A stretch of DNA of 64,000 nt from Panagrolaimus kolymaensis (taxonomy: Eukaryota > Nematoda > Chromadorea > Rhabditida > Panagrolaimidae). The translations under genes and the position numbers were made by a program. Below, piece after piece: positions 48,466-59,400 of the stretch. The stretch's first letter is position 1, and every line of letters starts with the position of its first letter. Below the pieces are notes generated by a model. The model searched no databases, was not told where the DNA came from, and saw nothing but the letters and a program-made list of their open reading frames with translations. The DNA lies in assembly GCA_028622995.1 (NCBI GenBank), contig JAJQJQ010000049.1, positions 620,001 to 684,000 on the forward strand, in the 5' to 3' direction.

Positions 48466-49393
48466 TCATTTAGGCATATTATTATTTGCTACAAAAACTT
48501 TTGCTTGCCGATGATCATAATAACCAAATGCTTTTTTACAACTTTTTGAATATATTCCAGCGCTAAATGTAAGATTGATTGCAATGATAGTAAATCCATA
48601 AGGTCCAATGAGTTTGTTTAAATATATTCCAAATATCTACAAAAAATTATTAAATGAATTTATATAGACAAAAATAAAATTAACTCACCCGAAAAATTAA
48701 AATACTAATCAGAGGAAAAGAAACTTCAAAAAAAGTTGAGGATAAAATTATAATTATTACAGTTTTAGATAGATTTTTATTTTTGATGTTATTTCCTTTA
48801 AAAAACCATCGGGTTAAAAAATATAAAATTACACCTCCGCTAAAATTTATTCCAGCTAAAGTTAATTTTATTACAACATTATTTGAAACAGTATTCATAA
48901 AGCATCCAAAAATAGTGCAATTTGAAATTGAAGTTGATGGAATTTGGGAAAGCACTGGACATATCCAAAGAATCATTCCACTAACTAAAAATAAACTAAA
49001 TATTGTTGCTCCACAACAATGAAGTCGATAAATATAATTATATTTAAATGGAAAAATAATGGAAAGGCATCGATCCAAACATAAAAATATTTCCACTACA
49101 ATTCCAAGGAATCCTAATATGAAAGGAAAAAATCCCAACCAATACAAAATTCTCGCATCATAAATATTTTCATCGGGTCTCCAAAAAATAATTAAATATA
49201 AAAAATCGATAAAAGATATTAAAGAATAAATCATTATAAACATAAAATATATATTTATTACAGGTGAAAATTTCCAACTTTGAAGAAATAATTTTTTATA
49301 AAATAATACATCTTTCGAAAATTTCATGGATAATGAAATTAAAAATAAGCCAATGATGTGATGAATCAATGTGATAAAATGTATGTAATTCAT
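48466..49393 (-). CDS. Serpentine receptor, nematode chemoreceptor-like GPCR
   Basis: Two minus-strand exons, 49393-48689 and 48636-48466, give 291 aa with a phase-0 intron of 52 bp. Seven hydrophobic segments can be counted. A DRC motif (CLDRCLSIIFPFKY) ends TM3 and is the rhodopsin-type G-protein contact used in several nematode families. TM7 (GFTIIAINLTFSAGIYSKSC) is coded in the small second exon and is followed by a short tail. Conserved cysteines between TM4 and TM5 are present. Length fits nematode chemoreceptors (about 290-340 aa). I cannot assign the sr- family. Plasma-membrane location on sensory or other neurons is inferred. Confidence 0.78.
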
Positions 49394-49613
49394 TTTTTGT
49401 TTTTAAATTAAGATAATAAGCAAGCTAACTTTTAACACTTTTTTTAAAATTTATATACTCTTTTTTAAAGGGGAAATAAAAAAATTCGTTTCATAATTTT
49501 TGTATTTTGTCGTCCATAAAAAAATTACAAGTTATGGTACTTTTTTGAAGGAAGTCCATTTTTACTAACTTAACAATTATTATCATTTTTTTGTGGAGCG
49601 CAAAGCTTGTTAT

Positions 49614-49871
49614 TTAACTACTACATAAACGACCTTTTACTACACAAAATATAGGGGTTTCGGAAGAAGAAAAAAATGTTGCACTTGAATGTGAGTTGTT
49701 ACTACACAAATAAATATATATCATTACCAATATAATAAGGCCAAAGGCCAAAAAAAAGACGGAAGTTGAGATTATGAAGTCATTAAAAGGAAAGAAATAA
49801 TCCTCACTCCTCAACTTCGCTGTCATTTTCCAATAAAATATTAGGGTAATTTTAACAAGTACATTAAGCAT
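49614..49871 (-). CDS. Small single-pass membrane protein, hypothetical
   Basis: An 85-codon minus-strand frame with one strong transmembrane segment (FFLAFGLIILVMIYIYLC) after a hydrophilic stretch (KMTAKLRSEDYFFPFND). An inner ATG (KMTAKLRS) would give a neater 70-aa protein with a short N-terminal domain and a Ser-rich tail. No similarity recognised. A/T-rich DNA easily yields hydrophobic chance ORFs, hence the low confidence. Confidence 0.3.
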   Translation of the reverse strand: MLNVLVKITLIFYWKMTAKLRSEDYFFPFNDFIISTSVFFLAFGLIILVMIYIYLCSNNSHSSATFFSSSETPIFCVVKGRLCSS

Positions 49872-50355
49872 TTTGATATGTAATAGAAAAAAATATAAAA
49901 TAATTGTAATTACAGAAAAAATATTTTAGCAGCGAAATTGATGAGACAAGAAGCATGTCTCTCTGCTATTTTTAGAAGTTTTATTTGTCATTTTGCTTTT
50001 TTTTGGTGTTGTTGCTGTTGTTTGTGTATTACAATTAAATGTGTCATTAAACAAGTGACAGTTTTTTTTCAATATTTATCAAAACTTTCAATAAAAAATG
50101 GGATACAATAAAAAAAAATAAAAGATTTTTTTAATTTTTTTATTCTTTAGTTTAAAAAATGAAACATTGAAAAAATTCGGTTGTGAATTCAAAGTTTTTA
50201 AGGCAGACAAAATCAATTGAACGAAAAAAATCTAAAAAAGCGTTGATTTTTTTCTTTTCTAATTGCTTAAAACTTTGCTTCAAAAGATTTTTCCCAAAAA
50301 AGAATGAATTGCGTTTTATTTTTCGATTCTTTTTTTCCTTCAGAGTTTAAAAAAA
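49872..50355. other. Upstream region of the MOLO-1-like gene
   Basis: No gene. Ends in a TTTTTTTCCTTCAG acceptor at 50343, 12 bp before the start codon. Confidence 0.5.
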
Positions 50356-50585
50356 ATGAGGCAGCGGCTTAAAATATTATTATTATTTTGCTTGATTATA
50401 TGTTTTTTCGCAATTTTGCAAGTAAAATCTTCTTCACCTTTTCCACTAACAATAACAACAATAAATGTTTGGAATGGAACATCATTTCCTAATCCACAAA
50501 TTCATGCAGATTTCAATAAGTGTAACAACAACAACATCAATCAAAAATTAGCAGCCCTATGTTATCCAGATAATATTTTAACTGA
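50356..50585 (+). pseudogene. MOLO-1-like secreted/membrane protein, first exon, cut by an LTR element
   Basis: Starts at ATG 50356, just after a splice/trans-splice acceptor. The signal peptide (KILLLFCLIICFFAILQVKS) is followed by NVWNGTSFPNPQIHADFNKC and LCYPDNILTD. This W…(F/Y)PNP…C…C(D/Y)PDxIL pattern is the N-terminus of the nematode MOLO-1 family, membrane proteins with a TPM-type domain; C. elegans MOLO-1 is an auxiliary subunit of levamisole-type acetylcholine receptors. After 76 codons plus two bases the frame runs straight into the LTR that starts at 50586; the remaining Pro-rich residues of the frame are LTR sequence. The rest of the gene, if present, lies beyond the retroelement and outside the window. 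Confidence 0.6.
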
Positions 50586-51310
50586 TGTAAGGAAAAGTCC
50601 ACTTCCTGCAAATCTTCCTCAAACACCTCCTCCCATTTCTCCACAAACTCCACCTCAAAGTCCTCCTCAATCAATCGACCTCAACAGCCTCCACCTAAAC
50701 TAAAGGCCTTCATCATGGTTCGCCCATGAATCACCACATTCATTCCAATGATCATCAATCATTCCAATAAATCCGTCTCCAGCAACCTCCGCAGCATCAT
50801 CGTGCCAAATCCAACATTTATCATTTCTAAAAGCCTTTTGTTTTGTATTTGTATTTCCGTTGTATATCTTTTTAGTTTTATTCCACTTATTTCCGTTTTC
50901 TCATGCATTCCTTTATGTTTTTATTATGTTTATCGCTGACGTGGCTCGATCATCGCCATCGGCAGAGCCACGCCTAGCCTTTGTATCATTCTCTTTCTTT
51001 GTATGTTTTTATGCTTTTGTATTTAAGCCGTAAGGCGCACCAATAAAATCGGATCCCCTCTTTCATTCTAAAAAAGCAATCGAAGAGAAAACAAGCTATC
51101 AGAGTTTTATCTCAGCTAAAGTCAGACGTCATTGATAATCGTAAAGGAACTAGTTCAGCTCTATCTTTCGGGTTCAAAGATAGAAGGTGGAAGCCAAGAA
51201 GTTATCTTGGAGCAATAGTTAAGCATTAGTGGACTTCGTGTCTACATCACCAACCACCAATTAAGCTCTCTATAGGGCATCAGCTAAGGTTCAGGAAAAG
51301 GAACCTTACA
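50586..51310 (+). repeat. 5' LTR of the large retroelement
   Basis: 725 bp bounded by the inverted ends TGTAAGG and CCTTACA, followed at once by leader and PBS. It contains a TATA-like TATTTAA at 51020 and an AATAAA at 51042, as expected for U3 and R. No second copy is in view, so the right-hand boundary rests on the end repeats and the PBS alone. Confidence 0.75.
51020..51026 (+). promoter_or_regulatory. TATA-like box of the LTR promoter
   Basis: TATTTAA, 22 bp before the AATAAA at 51042. Confidence 0.45.
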
Positions 51311-51314
51311 AATT

Positions 51315-51332
51315 TGGTAGCAGCTCGTGCCA
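51315..51332 (+). promoter_or_regulatory. Primer-binding site candidate
   Basis: TGGTAGCAGCTCGTGCC begins four bases after the LTR end. The TGG start is what a tRNA 3'-CCA primer requires. The tRNA was not identified. Confidence 0.6.
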
Positions 51333-51392
51333 CGATACCAAACCGGCGCGGGGAAAAGCTTTTTAAGTTTGGGCCTCGATTAAAAAGCAGCA

Positions 51393-53447
51393 ATGAATGA
51401 TCAAGAAACAAATGGACTTCTTGATCAAGTTTTTGGCGCAACTCAAACGCGAACCGATACATCTCGAAATGCATCGGTAAAGCAAACGCGCGAAATTTTT
51501 GTAAGCTTCGGTGAAGCTTTAAAAATAAAACAGACGCAAACGCAAGCAAATACGAATGCCGCCTTGCGCACTGTGACACAACAAGTTGATAGCAATTCAA
51601 ATGAACTTGGTAAAATGGGTGAAAAACTCATAAACATTGTAAATCGTCTCGAAGAAATTGAAAAGCGAGACCTTTCAGCAAGTTCATTCATTGAACAGAA
51701 TTTTGAAGCAGGTAGCGGCAGCCCTCCTCCTAATGGCACAGCAGCATCCAACCAGGTTGAAACACCACCAGCAGGCTTCGAGACTGCACCACCTACAAAT
51801 ACAGTTTACATGGTCCAACATTTAGAAAAGTTTTCAAATGATAAACTTTTGGTTGATTTTGGAGTCAATTCAGAACAAACTTTCGCTGATTGGTCGCAAA
51901 GATTAAAAGATATCATTGCCATCGAAGATGAAGTCAGTGAAGAAAGAAAAGTTGCACTTTTAAAGTTCAAACTTGTTGGTTGGGCAAGACAAAGATTTGA
52001 TGAATTGCAACCTACACAAAAAGCTACTCTTGAAGCTTCCATCGCTGCATTAACTGATGTATTTGATACAAACGAATTGCATCATATGGCCATCGCCAAA
52101 TTAAAGAATTTTTCTGTTATGCAACAAAATCAAAATGTTTTGGAATATGCAGAAACGCTTGAAAAATTAATCATGCGTGCCTTAAAAGGAAAAAGCAACG
52201 AAATTAAACAGCAACGACTTCTGGAAGAATTTTTAGATCGCTTGCCATTTAATTTAGCTTTTTATGTTAGAGAAAAAGCTCCAACAACTTTCAAAATTGC
52301 TTTAGAGCATGCGCGCAAGTTTGAAGCCATATGGTCAATGCCTCCAACCTTCCCAAAGCAAACCACCTCGATCACAGTAGCAGAGGTTTCTGAAGTTGTT
52401 AAAAATGAAATGAATCGTTTTAAAAATGAAATGGGCAATTTTCGAAAACCAAACAATCAAAGACCACCGAATAAAAACCAAAGACAGCCTTTTAAAAAGC
52501 AACCATTTCAAAGAAAAGATTATTCGAGCTACAAATGCTTCAGCTGCGGCGAGCTCGGACATGCAAGATATCAGTGCACCAACCCGACAAAGCCAACAAG
52601 CATAGCGCCGACGCAACCCAATTATGGACCAAGAGAAGCCAGCAGAGTAGAGAGCGACAGAATAAAAGAGCTTGAACTACGCTTGCAGGCAGTTTTGAAT
52701 CAAAACAAAGTGTTGGTTGCAGAAAGAAATCGAGCAGCAGGTGTAAATGCTTTCACTTTCGAAGAAAGTGCTGGTTTGCACGCGGTTGTCAATGAAGACG
52801 CATCAAATAAAAATGCCCGCGAAAAAAATGATTTGTGCGCATTTAATAACTCAGGTAAAAATATCCGGGTTCTTCGTGAATCCAAGACCATCTGTAATAA
52901 TAAACTTCAAGAAACTGAAGAAAAAGTTTCTGAAAATTTAGATACTGAAGGTCATGAACCTTCTGAAAAAGATTTGGAATTTTTCAGTGAAAATTCAAAT
53001 GAATTAGTAAATGAAAGAAATTGGGTCTCTCGAGGATCACCGACCAAGTCATTACTACCATGGACATTATTATTAGTAATTTGTATTATGCCAATGCTTG
53101 CTGATGCAACTCCATCATCTCATTTCAAAAGTCAAAATTTGACAATTGAAAGCGGAAATGAAAATATATTTGAATTTTCTGATTTTTGCAAAGCCGTTGA
53201 AAATGGATTTTATTTGTTTATTTTTGCAAGTATATTAGCAATAGCTTATGGCATCATTAAATATTTTATGCCAACAGTTGATTGTTCAACCAAAAATAAA
53301 ATATTTCCAGCTATTAGCAAAGCAATCAAAGAAGCCAATGAAAAAGAGAAAATTTGTGAAAATTTGTCAAACAAAAGTGATTCTCTTCCAAGCTTAGTTG
53401 AAATGATCAAAGATGAAAAAAATTATGAAATTCATCAAAGAAAATAA
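51393..53447 (+). CDS. Gag-like protein with C-terminal membrane segments
   Basis: 684 aa. The N-terminal half carries a coiled-coil-prone stretch and a retrotransposon Gag capsid-like region (FSNDKLLVDFGVNSEQTFAD onward, residues about 145-330). A basic stretch follows, then one CCHC knuckle (KCFSCGELGHARYQC, near residue 380). The C-terminal third is not typical of Gag: after an acidic segment there are two hydrophobic segments, SLLPWTLLLVICIMPMLADA near residue 553 and GFYLFIFASILAIAYGIIKY near 603, with a short N-glycosylation-capable loop between them. It should form particles; the membrane segments may tether them. The end overlaps the next ORF by 35 bp in the +1 frame. Confidence 0.85.
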   Translation: MNDQETNGLLDQVFGATQTRTDTSRNASVKQTREIFVSFGEALKIKQTQTQANTNAALRTVTQQVDSNSNELGKMGEKLINIVNRLEEIEKRDLSASSFIEQNFEAGSGSPPPNGTAASNQVETPPAGFETAPPTNTVYMVQHLEKFSNDKLLVDFGVNSEQTFADWSQRLKDIIAIEDEVSEERKVALLKFKLVGWARQRFDELQPTQKATLEASIAALTDVFDTNELHHMAIAKLKNFSVMQQNQNVLEYAETLEKLIMRALKGKSNEIKQQRLLEEFLDRLPFNLAFYVREKAPTTFKIALEHARKFEAIWSMPPTFPKQTTSITVAEVSEVVKNEMNRFKNEMGNFRKPNNQRPPNKNQRQPFKKQPFQRKDYSSYKCFSCGELGHARYQCTNPTKPTSIAPTQPNYGPREASRVESDRIKELELRLQAVLNQNKVLVAERNRAAGVNAFTFEESAGLHAVVNEDASNKNAREKNDLCAFNNSGKNIRVLRESKTICNNKLQETEEKVSENLDTEGHEPSEKDLEFFSENSNELVNERNWVSRGSPTKSLLPWTLLLVICIMPMLADATPSSHFKSQNLTIESGNENIFEFSDFCKAVENGFYLFIFASILAIAYGIIKYFMPTVDCSTKNKIFPAISKAIKEANEKEKICENLSNKSDSLPSLVEMIKDEKNYEIHQRK

Positions 53448-56400
53448 TCAAACTTTTAGGCCACTTCCATGGGGGTTATGTCCTACACCAAACATCTTTC
53501 ATTACACAAATGAAGAAGCTGAAATCGCATACAACAACAACGTTGAATCTTCAGAAGCTGATGAGAGCTTTGAAGATGCCGCTGAAAATGAAGAAAATTT
53601 TGAAGCAAGAACAAATCAAATAGATTATTCAAATCATTGGTGCTTCAATTGCTGTAAATTAGGCCACATCTCGAAAGATTGTCAGCTTCCAATGGTGCCC
53701 AGAGAGGAAAGGCTTTGTTTCTTTTGCAAAGAAAAAGCTCATCCATACAAAGTTTGCGAAAAACGAAATGAATTTGTGGATAATGCATCATTTTTATTTT
53801 TTTGTTTCAAGTGCCGCGAATATGGTCACAAAATAGAAACATGCATAAAGCCAAAACAATTGCGTTGCTTCAAATGCAAAAGATATGGGCATTTACGAAT
53901 AAATTGCGACACACCAAAAGTAAGTTTGTTTTGCAATTACGGTAAAAAGCAAAATCATATAAGTGCAAACTGCTGGAAAAGAATGAAAATGGAAAAGTTG
54001 GCGAAAGAAATATCCAATAAAACGCCGTCAGCCTTCGTTTTAAACGACAGTCACTGCAACAAAGGTAACCACAACCCTAGCCAAGGTTTAGAGCGAAGAC
54101 AATCATGGCCTGGAGCAGTTGAAACTGAGAACAAAAATTTATCAAACAAGGGACTTCGAGTCTCATCAACCTTATCATTATCACCTTTGATTTTAGTATC
54201 AACAATTTGTGCATTAATTAGTTCAAGTGAAGCCTTTCCACTAAACAGAACTAATGAAACAAACAATTGGTCATTATTTGAAAATATAAATAATGAAACA
54301 ATTTATGAAGATTATTTTGATCAGCAAGATAATTTTAACTACAGTGAAATGTTACCAAAACACTGGTTCTTTTGGTTAATCACATTCACAACAGTTGCAA
54401 TCATTTATTACACAATTGAGCTCTTACATTTAATAGCAAAGAAACCAAAGAGAAACAACTATCGCTTTTCAAAACTTGTGAACAAAGACGAAGCAAAGAT
54501 GGAAGAAAATGAAATCATTGAAGAGAAGAATGAAATGCGCGCTATTTTTTTTGAGTTCGATGAAAGAAAAGAATTTGCCATTTATAAAACTCTACGTTTA
54601 CTTGAAGAAGGATACTCATTTAATAAGCACTCCATCGTCGTATACCTAGATAATATAATGGAAAAAGTTCCATGTGGACCAATTGGAGACTTAGAAGAAG
54701 AAAAGATTGAAGACCTTGTGAAAAAAGCCCGGCATTATGCAAAGATTGATCTTGATGCGGTTTGGGAAACTGAAGAAATCCAAAATCTTTTTCATCTCAA
54801 TAAAGAATCAAGTGATTCAAATTCTTTAGAAAATAAGAAGCCAAAGATTCAAGCAAATAATATTTTATCCATCGATGAAGGTGAAAATTCAAGTTCATCA
54901 AAAACAAGTAAAGCAGAAATAAAAGGAGTAGGTAAATATTTTTTTTGTAGAAATTGCAATGAAAAAGGTCACACATCATATCGATGCCATAAACCAAAAG
55001 GGAAATGTCAAAGGTGTGGTGACACGAACCACACAACAATAAGTTGTACAAGATCAAGAACAAAATGTTGCAACTTCTGCGGCTTCCATGGTCACGATTA
55101 CGAAGAGTGCCTTCGACGCAAATTGCTGGAAAGGAAATTGAAAGCAAAGAATGATAACTCAAGAAAAAGTCAATCGAAAACTAATTCTTCTCCCTTTCGA
55201 TGCCATCAGTGTGGAAATTCAGGTCACATGAGGAGTCAATGCCGCAAGCCGGCTGTTATCATTTGCCACAAATGCAATGAAATTGGACATAAAGCACCTC
55301 AATGCAACAAGCAAAGAAGAATTTCAAATCCCAAAGATTCCACTGAAATAAGATGTTGGTTTTGTGGGCTAAAAGGCCACAAAAACATTGATTGCGAAGA
55401 AAAAGAATGGAGACAATCTTTGCCTCAATCACTGAGAGGTAGTGCTGATTCAGACATCAACACAAACAACAAGGGACCTCGTGTCTCACTCACCAAAAAC
55501 TTGCTTCCATTAATTTTTTTAGTTTGTCTTTTCATTAGTCCTTCAGAAGCTTTGGCACCAATGATTTGTCAAACAAATGCACCACCAACGTTGTTATCAT
55601 TTCCTGAAAAACTTGATTGCACATCAACAAATGATGTTTTATTTGACCCAGTTCCATTAAAACTTGCAGTATATGAACCGAATATTAAAATACATTCCAC
55701 AAATGCAATCCACTGCAAGATCACGGATGAAACCACGCTATATCATACTTCATTAGCTGGTGAACCAGTTCAAAAAACTTTTGTAAAAGACAAAACTGTA
55801 ACCATGGAAGAATGCCAAAGAATGGTCACTCGAAGCACATGTGAAATGGGATCATTAAAAAGGTTTGACGGCTACACAGGAACAGATATCAAACCAAGTT
55901 TGGATTTTCCATATCGAATCGTTGGAAGTTTCCACAACAAAGAAGCCAAAGTTTCAAATTGTTGGGCTTTTGACGCAACAATTTGGGTAAAAGGTTCAAA
56001 TAAAACAGTGCATTCATTAGCTGGCGACACATCAAATTGCGCTTACAATGAAAAGCATTGTCAATTAGCTGATGGATCAATGCTAACATGGAACAACAAC
56101 AAGTTTGAAACATGCAAATTTGAATTGCTCAAAAACTGGGAAGGCTTTGTAGCAAATAGAATATGGACTTCAAGTTCTGGTGAATTCTCACTAACATTCA
56201 AGGATATCAAAAACTTTTCAGAATGTGGTAAAAATTTGGTAATCTCTGATCAAGGTTATGCCATAAAACTATCAGATTTTGAAATTTTAAAAAGTGCAAG
56301 GTCACAAAAACGATCAAAAAGAGATAGTGAAGCAAATTTTGTCACTCCTGAACAACTTGCTGCACAAATGACTGCTGGTGCTCAAGCAACATTGAGAATG

Positions 56401-59400
56401 ATAAACCAAAAGCTAAACAACTTAGTAAATAAAGATTGCACAGCATTGCAAGCCATTTGGTCTTCGTTTTTAGCAAACATCATGTCATCACCGACTCAAG
56501 CTGTGAGAGGATTATTACAAAAAGAATACCTTCAAGCAGAAGCTTTAGCACCAAGGTTGGTAAACATTTATCCATGCACTCAAATTTATCCACAAGAATG
56601 GGAATTTCGTGTTGATCTTCAACTTCAAAGCTGTGATATTCCAATAAAATTAAAGATTCAAGGCATTGAAAGACCAGCTTTTCTTGATCCCAAATCAATG
56701 ATTATAGCTGAACAACCAAGCAACACTCATTGTCCATCTGAAATAATTCATTTCAGGCACAACAAAGAAATTTTTGCCTTCAATAGAACTTCATTGACAA
56801 AGATAAAACTTCATGTTGAAGAATGGTCGCCGGTCCATGATCATACATCTTTAGGAATCATTGATGTACAAATATTTCATGCCTTACAGTTAACAAAACT
56901 TGATGATGTTTTACCAATCCAAAACATTGAATCAGCAATGAAGCAAGCGACAATGGAAGCTATTTTGCAAAGACATCTCAAACAAACAGGATTAGGAAAT
57001 CATGTTTATGCCGAATCACCTGCAGCGAGTTTGGTTTCAAAAGGTTTTTATTCCTTTTTGCTCCTTGAAGGGTTTGACACATTACAAATGTGGACGTTCT
57101 TTTGTTGCCTTTTGGTGACACTCTATTTTATCAAGAATGTCGTCATCCCAGTAGCCATAAAAGTAGCCTTAAATCCAAATACGCTACTGATGCTAAACAC
57201 TCTTCTGAATAGAGGAGCTCAAGCTGCACCACTACTACCAACAACACAAATAATAACAACCTTACCACCTGATGTCATTCAAACTCTTGCAAGAGCACAA
57301 GCTGCCGAAGCAGCTTTAGCAGCCACAGGCTGGCCACCCAAGATAGTTTGTGCACTCAATGATGAAGACAGTGATCCAGTCACATGCTTGGTTGAAATAA
57401 ATGGAGTTGGAGTTAGAGCACTGGTAGATAGTGGAGCTTGCTGCTCGCTCTCTCCAGCAAATCTAGCACCATTATTTGATGTATTTCAAGCAGAAAATAC
57501 AACCCTTCGAGTTATCTCAGCCTCAGGAGGATTAATGCCCATGGTAGCGAAAAAGGTAGTAAACCTAAAAATTGGCAAAATGATGGTAAAAACTGAATTA
57601 CAATTTGTTGAAAGAGGTTTAACTTCAAGTAAATTTGAAATAATTCTTGGTAAAGATTCTCTACGAAGATTTCCACCATTAACCTTTAATTGGCCAACGG
57701 ATGAACTTTATTTTGGAAGCATGGTGATACCATTTGGAACTCCAAAATTTCGCGAAGGTTCCAAAATAAAAGCAGTGAAAACGATTAGAATTCCGCCACA
57801 TTCTCAAGTCATTATGCAAGCAACTGTTGAATCGAATGCACCACTACGACCAACAACAATAATGATTGAGCCTGATGAAAGAAACAAACATGTGCAAACT
57901 TGTTACTCGTTGCTTGAAGTCTTCAACGATGACAAAGTAAAAGTTGTAATGAACAATGGTTCAGATAAATATCAAACAATTTATAAAAATTCAACCATTG
58001 GTAAAGCTTTCACAGCAACTTTGAAAGAACATCAAGAGGAACAAAATGTTTATGCCTTAGCCCGCTTCGACGCGGATCCGACCTATAAAATTGATCTTGA
58101 AAGTGCTGCAGTTGAAGGAGAAAATTTAAAAGCTCTTGAAGAGTTGCTTCTCAGCTATGCAGACTGCTTCAGCACCAGCAGCTATGATATGGGTGATTGC
58201 ATTTTGGAAACCCCAAAAATTCTCACAACAACCGAAATTCCACCAAAAACAAGACCTCATCGTGTTCCAGAAAAATGGAAGCCAGAGCTTGAAAAACATA
58301 TAAACAACCTTGTGGAAACGGGCAGAATTGAAGAAAGCGACATAGCCTGGGGATTTCCGGTCGTTTTAGTACAGAAAAAGGATGGGACCCTTAGGATATG
58401 CGTGGATTACCGTAAGCTTAATGCCATTACTGTAGAAGATAATTATCCGATTCCTCGACTCGATACGGTACTTCAAAGATTAAGTGGAAGTCATTGGCTC
58501 ACAGTTCTTGATGCAACTAAAGGATACATGCAAATAAAATTGGAGGACACGTCAAGATTCAAGATTGGAATCCTCACAGAATCAAATTTGTACGCTTGTC
58601 GTTATCTCCCATTCGGCATGAAAAATGCCTCATCAATCTTCTCTAGACAAATGGCAAGGATTCTCAAAGGCCTAGATGATTGCGTGGCCAACTATGTGGA
58701 TGACATAGTATGTTTCACAAAATCACCCGATTTTCAAGAACATTTAAAGGCACTTCGACGTGTTCTCGACCGCTTTAGATTGCACAAAATGAAACTTGCT
58801 CCACACAAATGTGAAGTGGCAAGAAAAAGCATCACGCTTTTAGGTCATATTGTCGATTCTTCAGGCACTCGACCATCAGAAAGACTAACTGAAAAAATTC
58901 GAGAATTTCCAGTTCCCAAAAATTTGAATGAAGTTAGAAGGTGGTTGGGCCTTTGCAACTTCTTTAGACGTTTTCTACGTCAGTTTGCAACCACGTGCGA
59001 GCCTTTAACCAGATTAACAAAGAAAGAAATGCCATTCAAATGGACAGATGAACAACAAATAGCTTTTGAAGATTTAAAGAAACTTCTTTGTCAACAACCG
59101 GTTCTTCGATTTCCAGATCAAGATAAACCATACCATTTATTTTGTGATGCAAGCTCAGTTGCACAAGCTTGTAGTTTAATGCAAAGAGATGATGAAGCTA
59201 AAGCTTACTATGCCATTGCTCATGCTTCACGTACGATGGCATTAAGTGAGCGTAAGCAGCCAGCTATTTACGCTGAAATGGGCAGCGTGATTTTTGGCGT
59301 GCGCGAATTTAGACACTTTCTTTGGGGTTCGGAGGTGATAGTCCACTCCGATCATCGCCCATTAACGTACCTCATGGCTAAACAACAAACGAACGCGCAA

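Noticed and set aside
50586..50703. Pro-rich tail continuing the MOLO-1-like frame
   Set aside because: It lies entirely inside the LTR, which begins with TGTAAGG at 50586.
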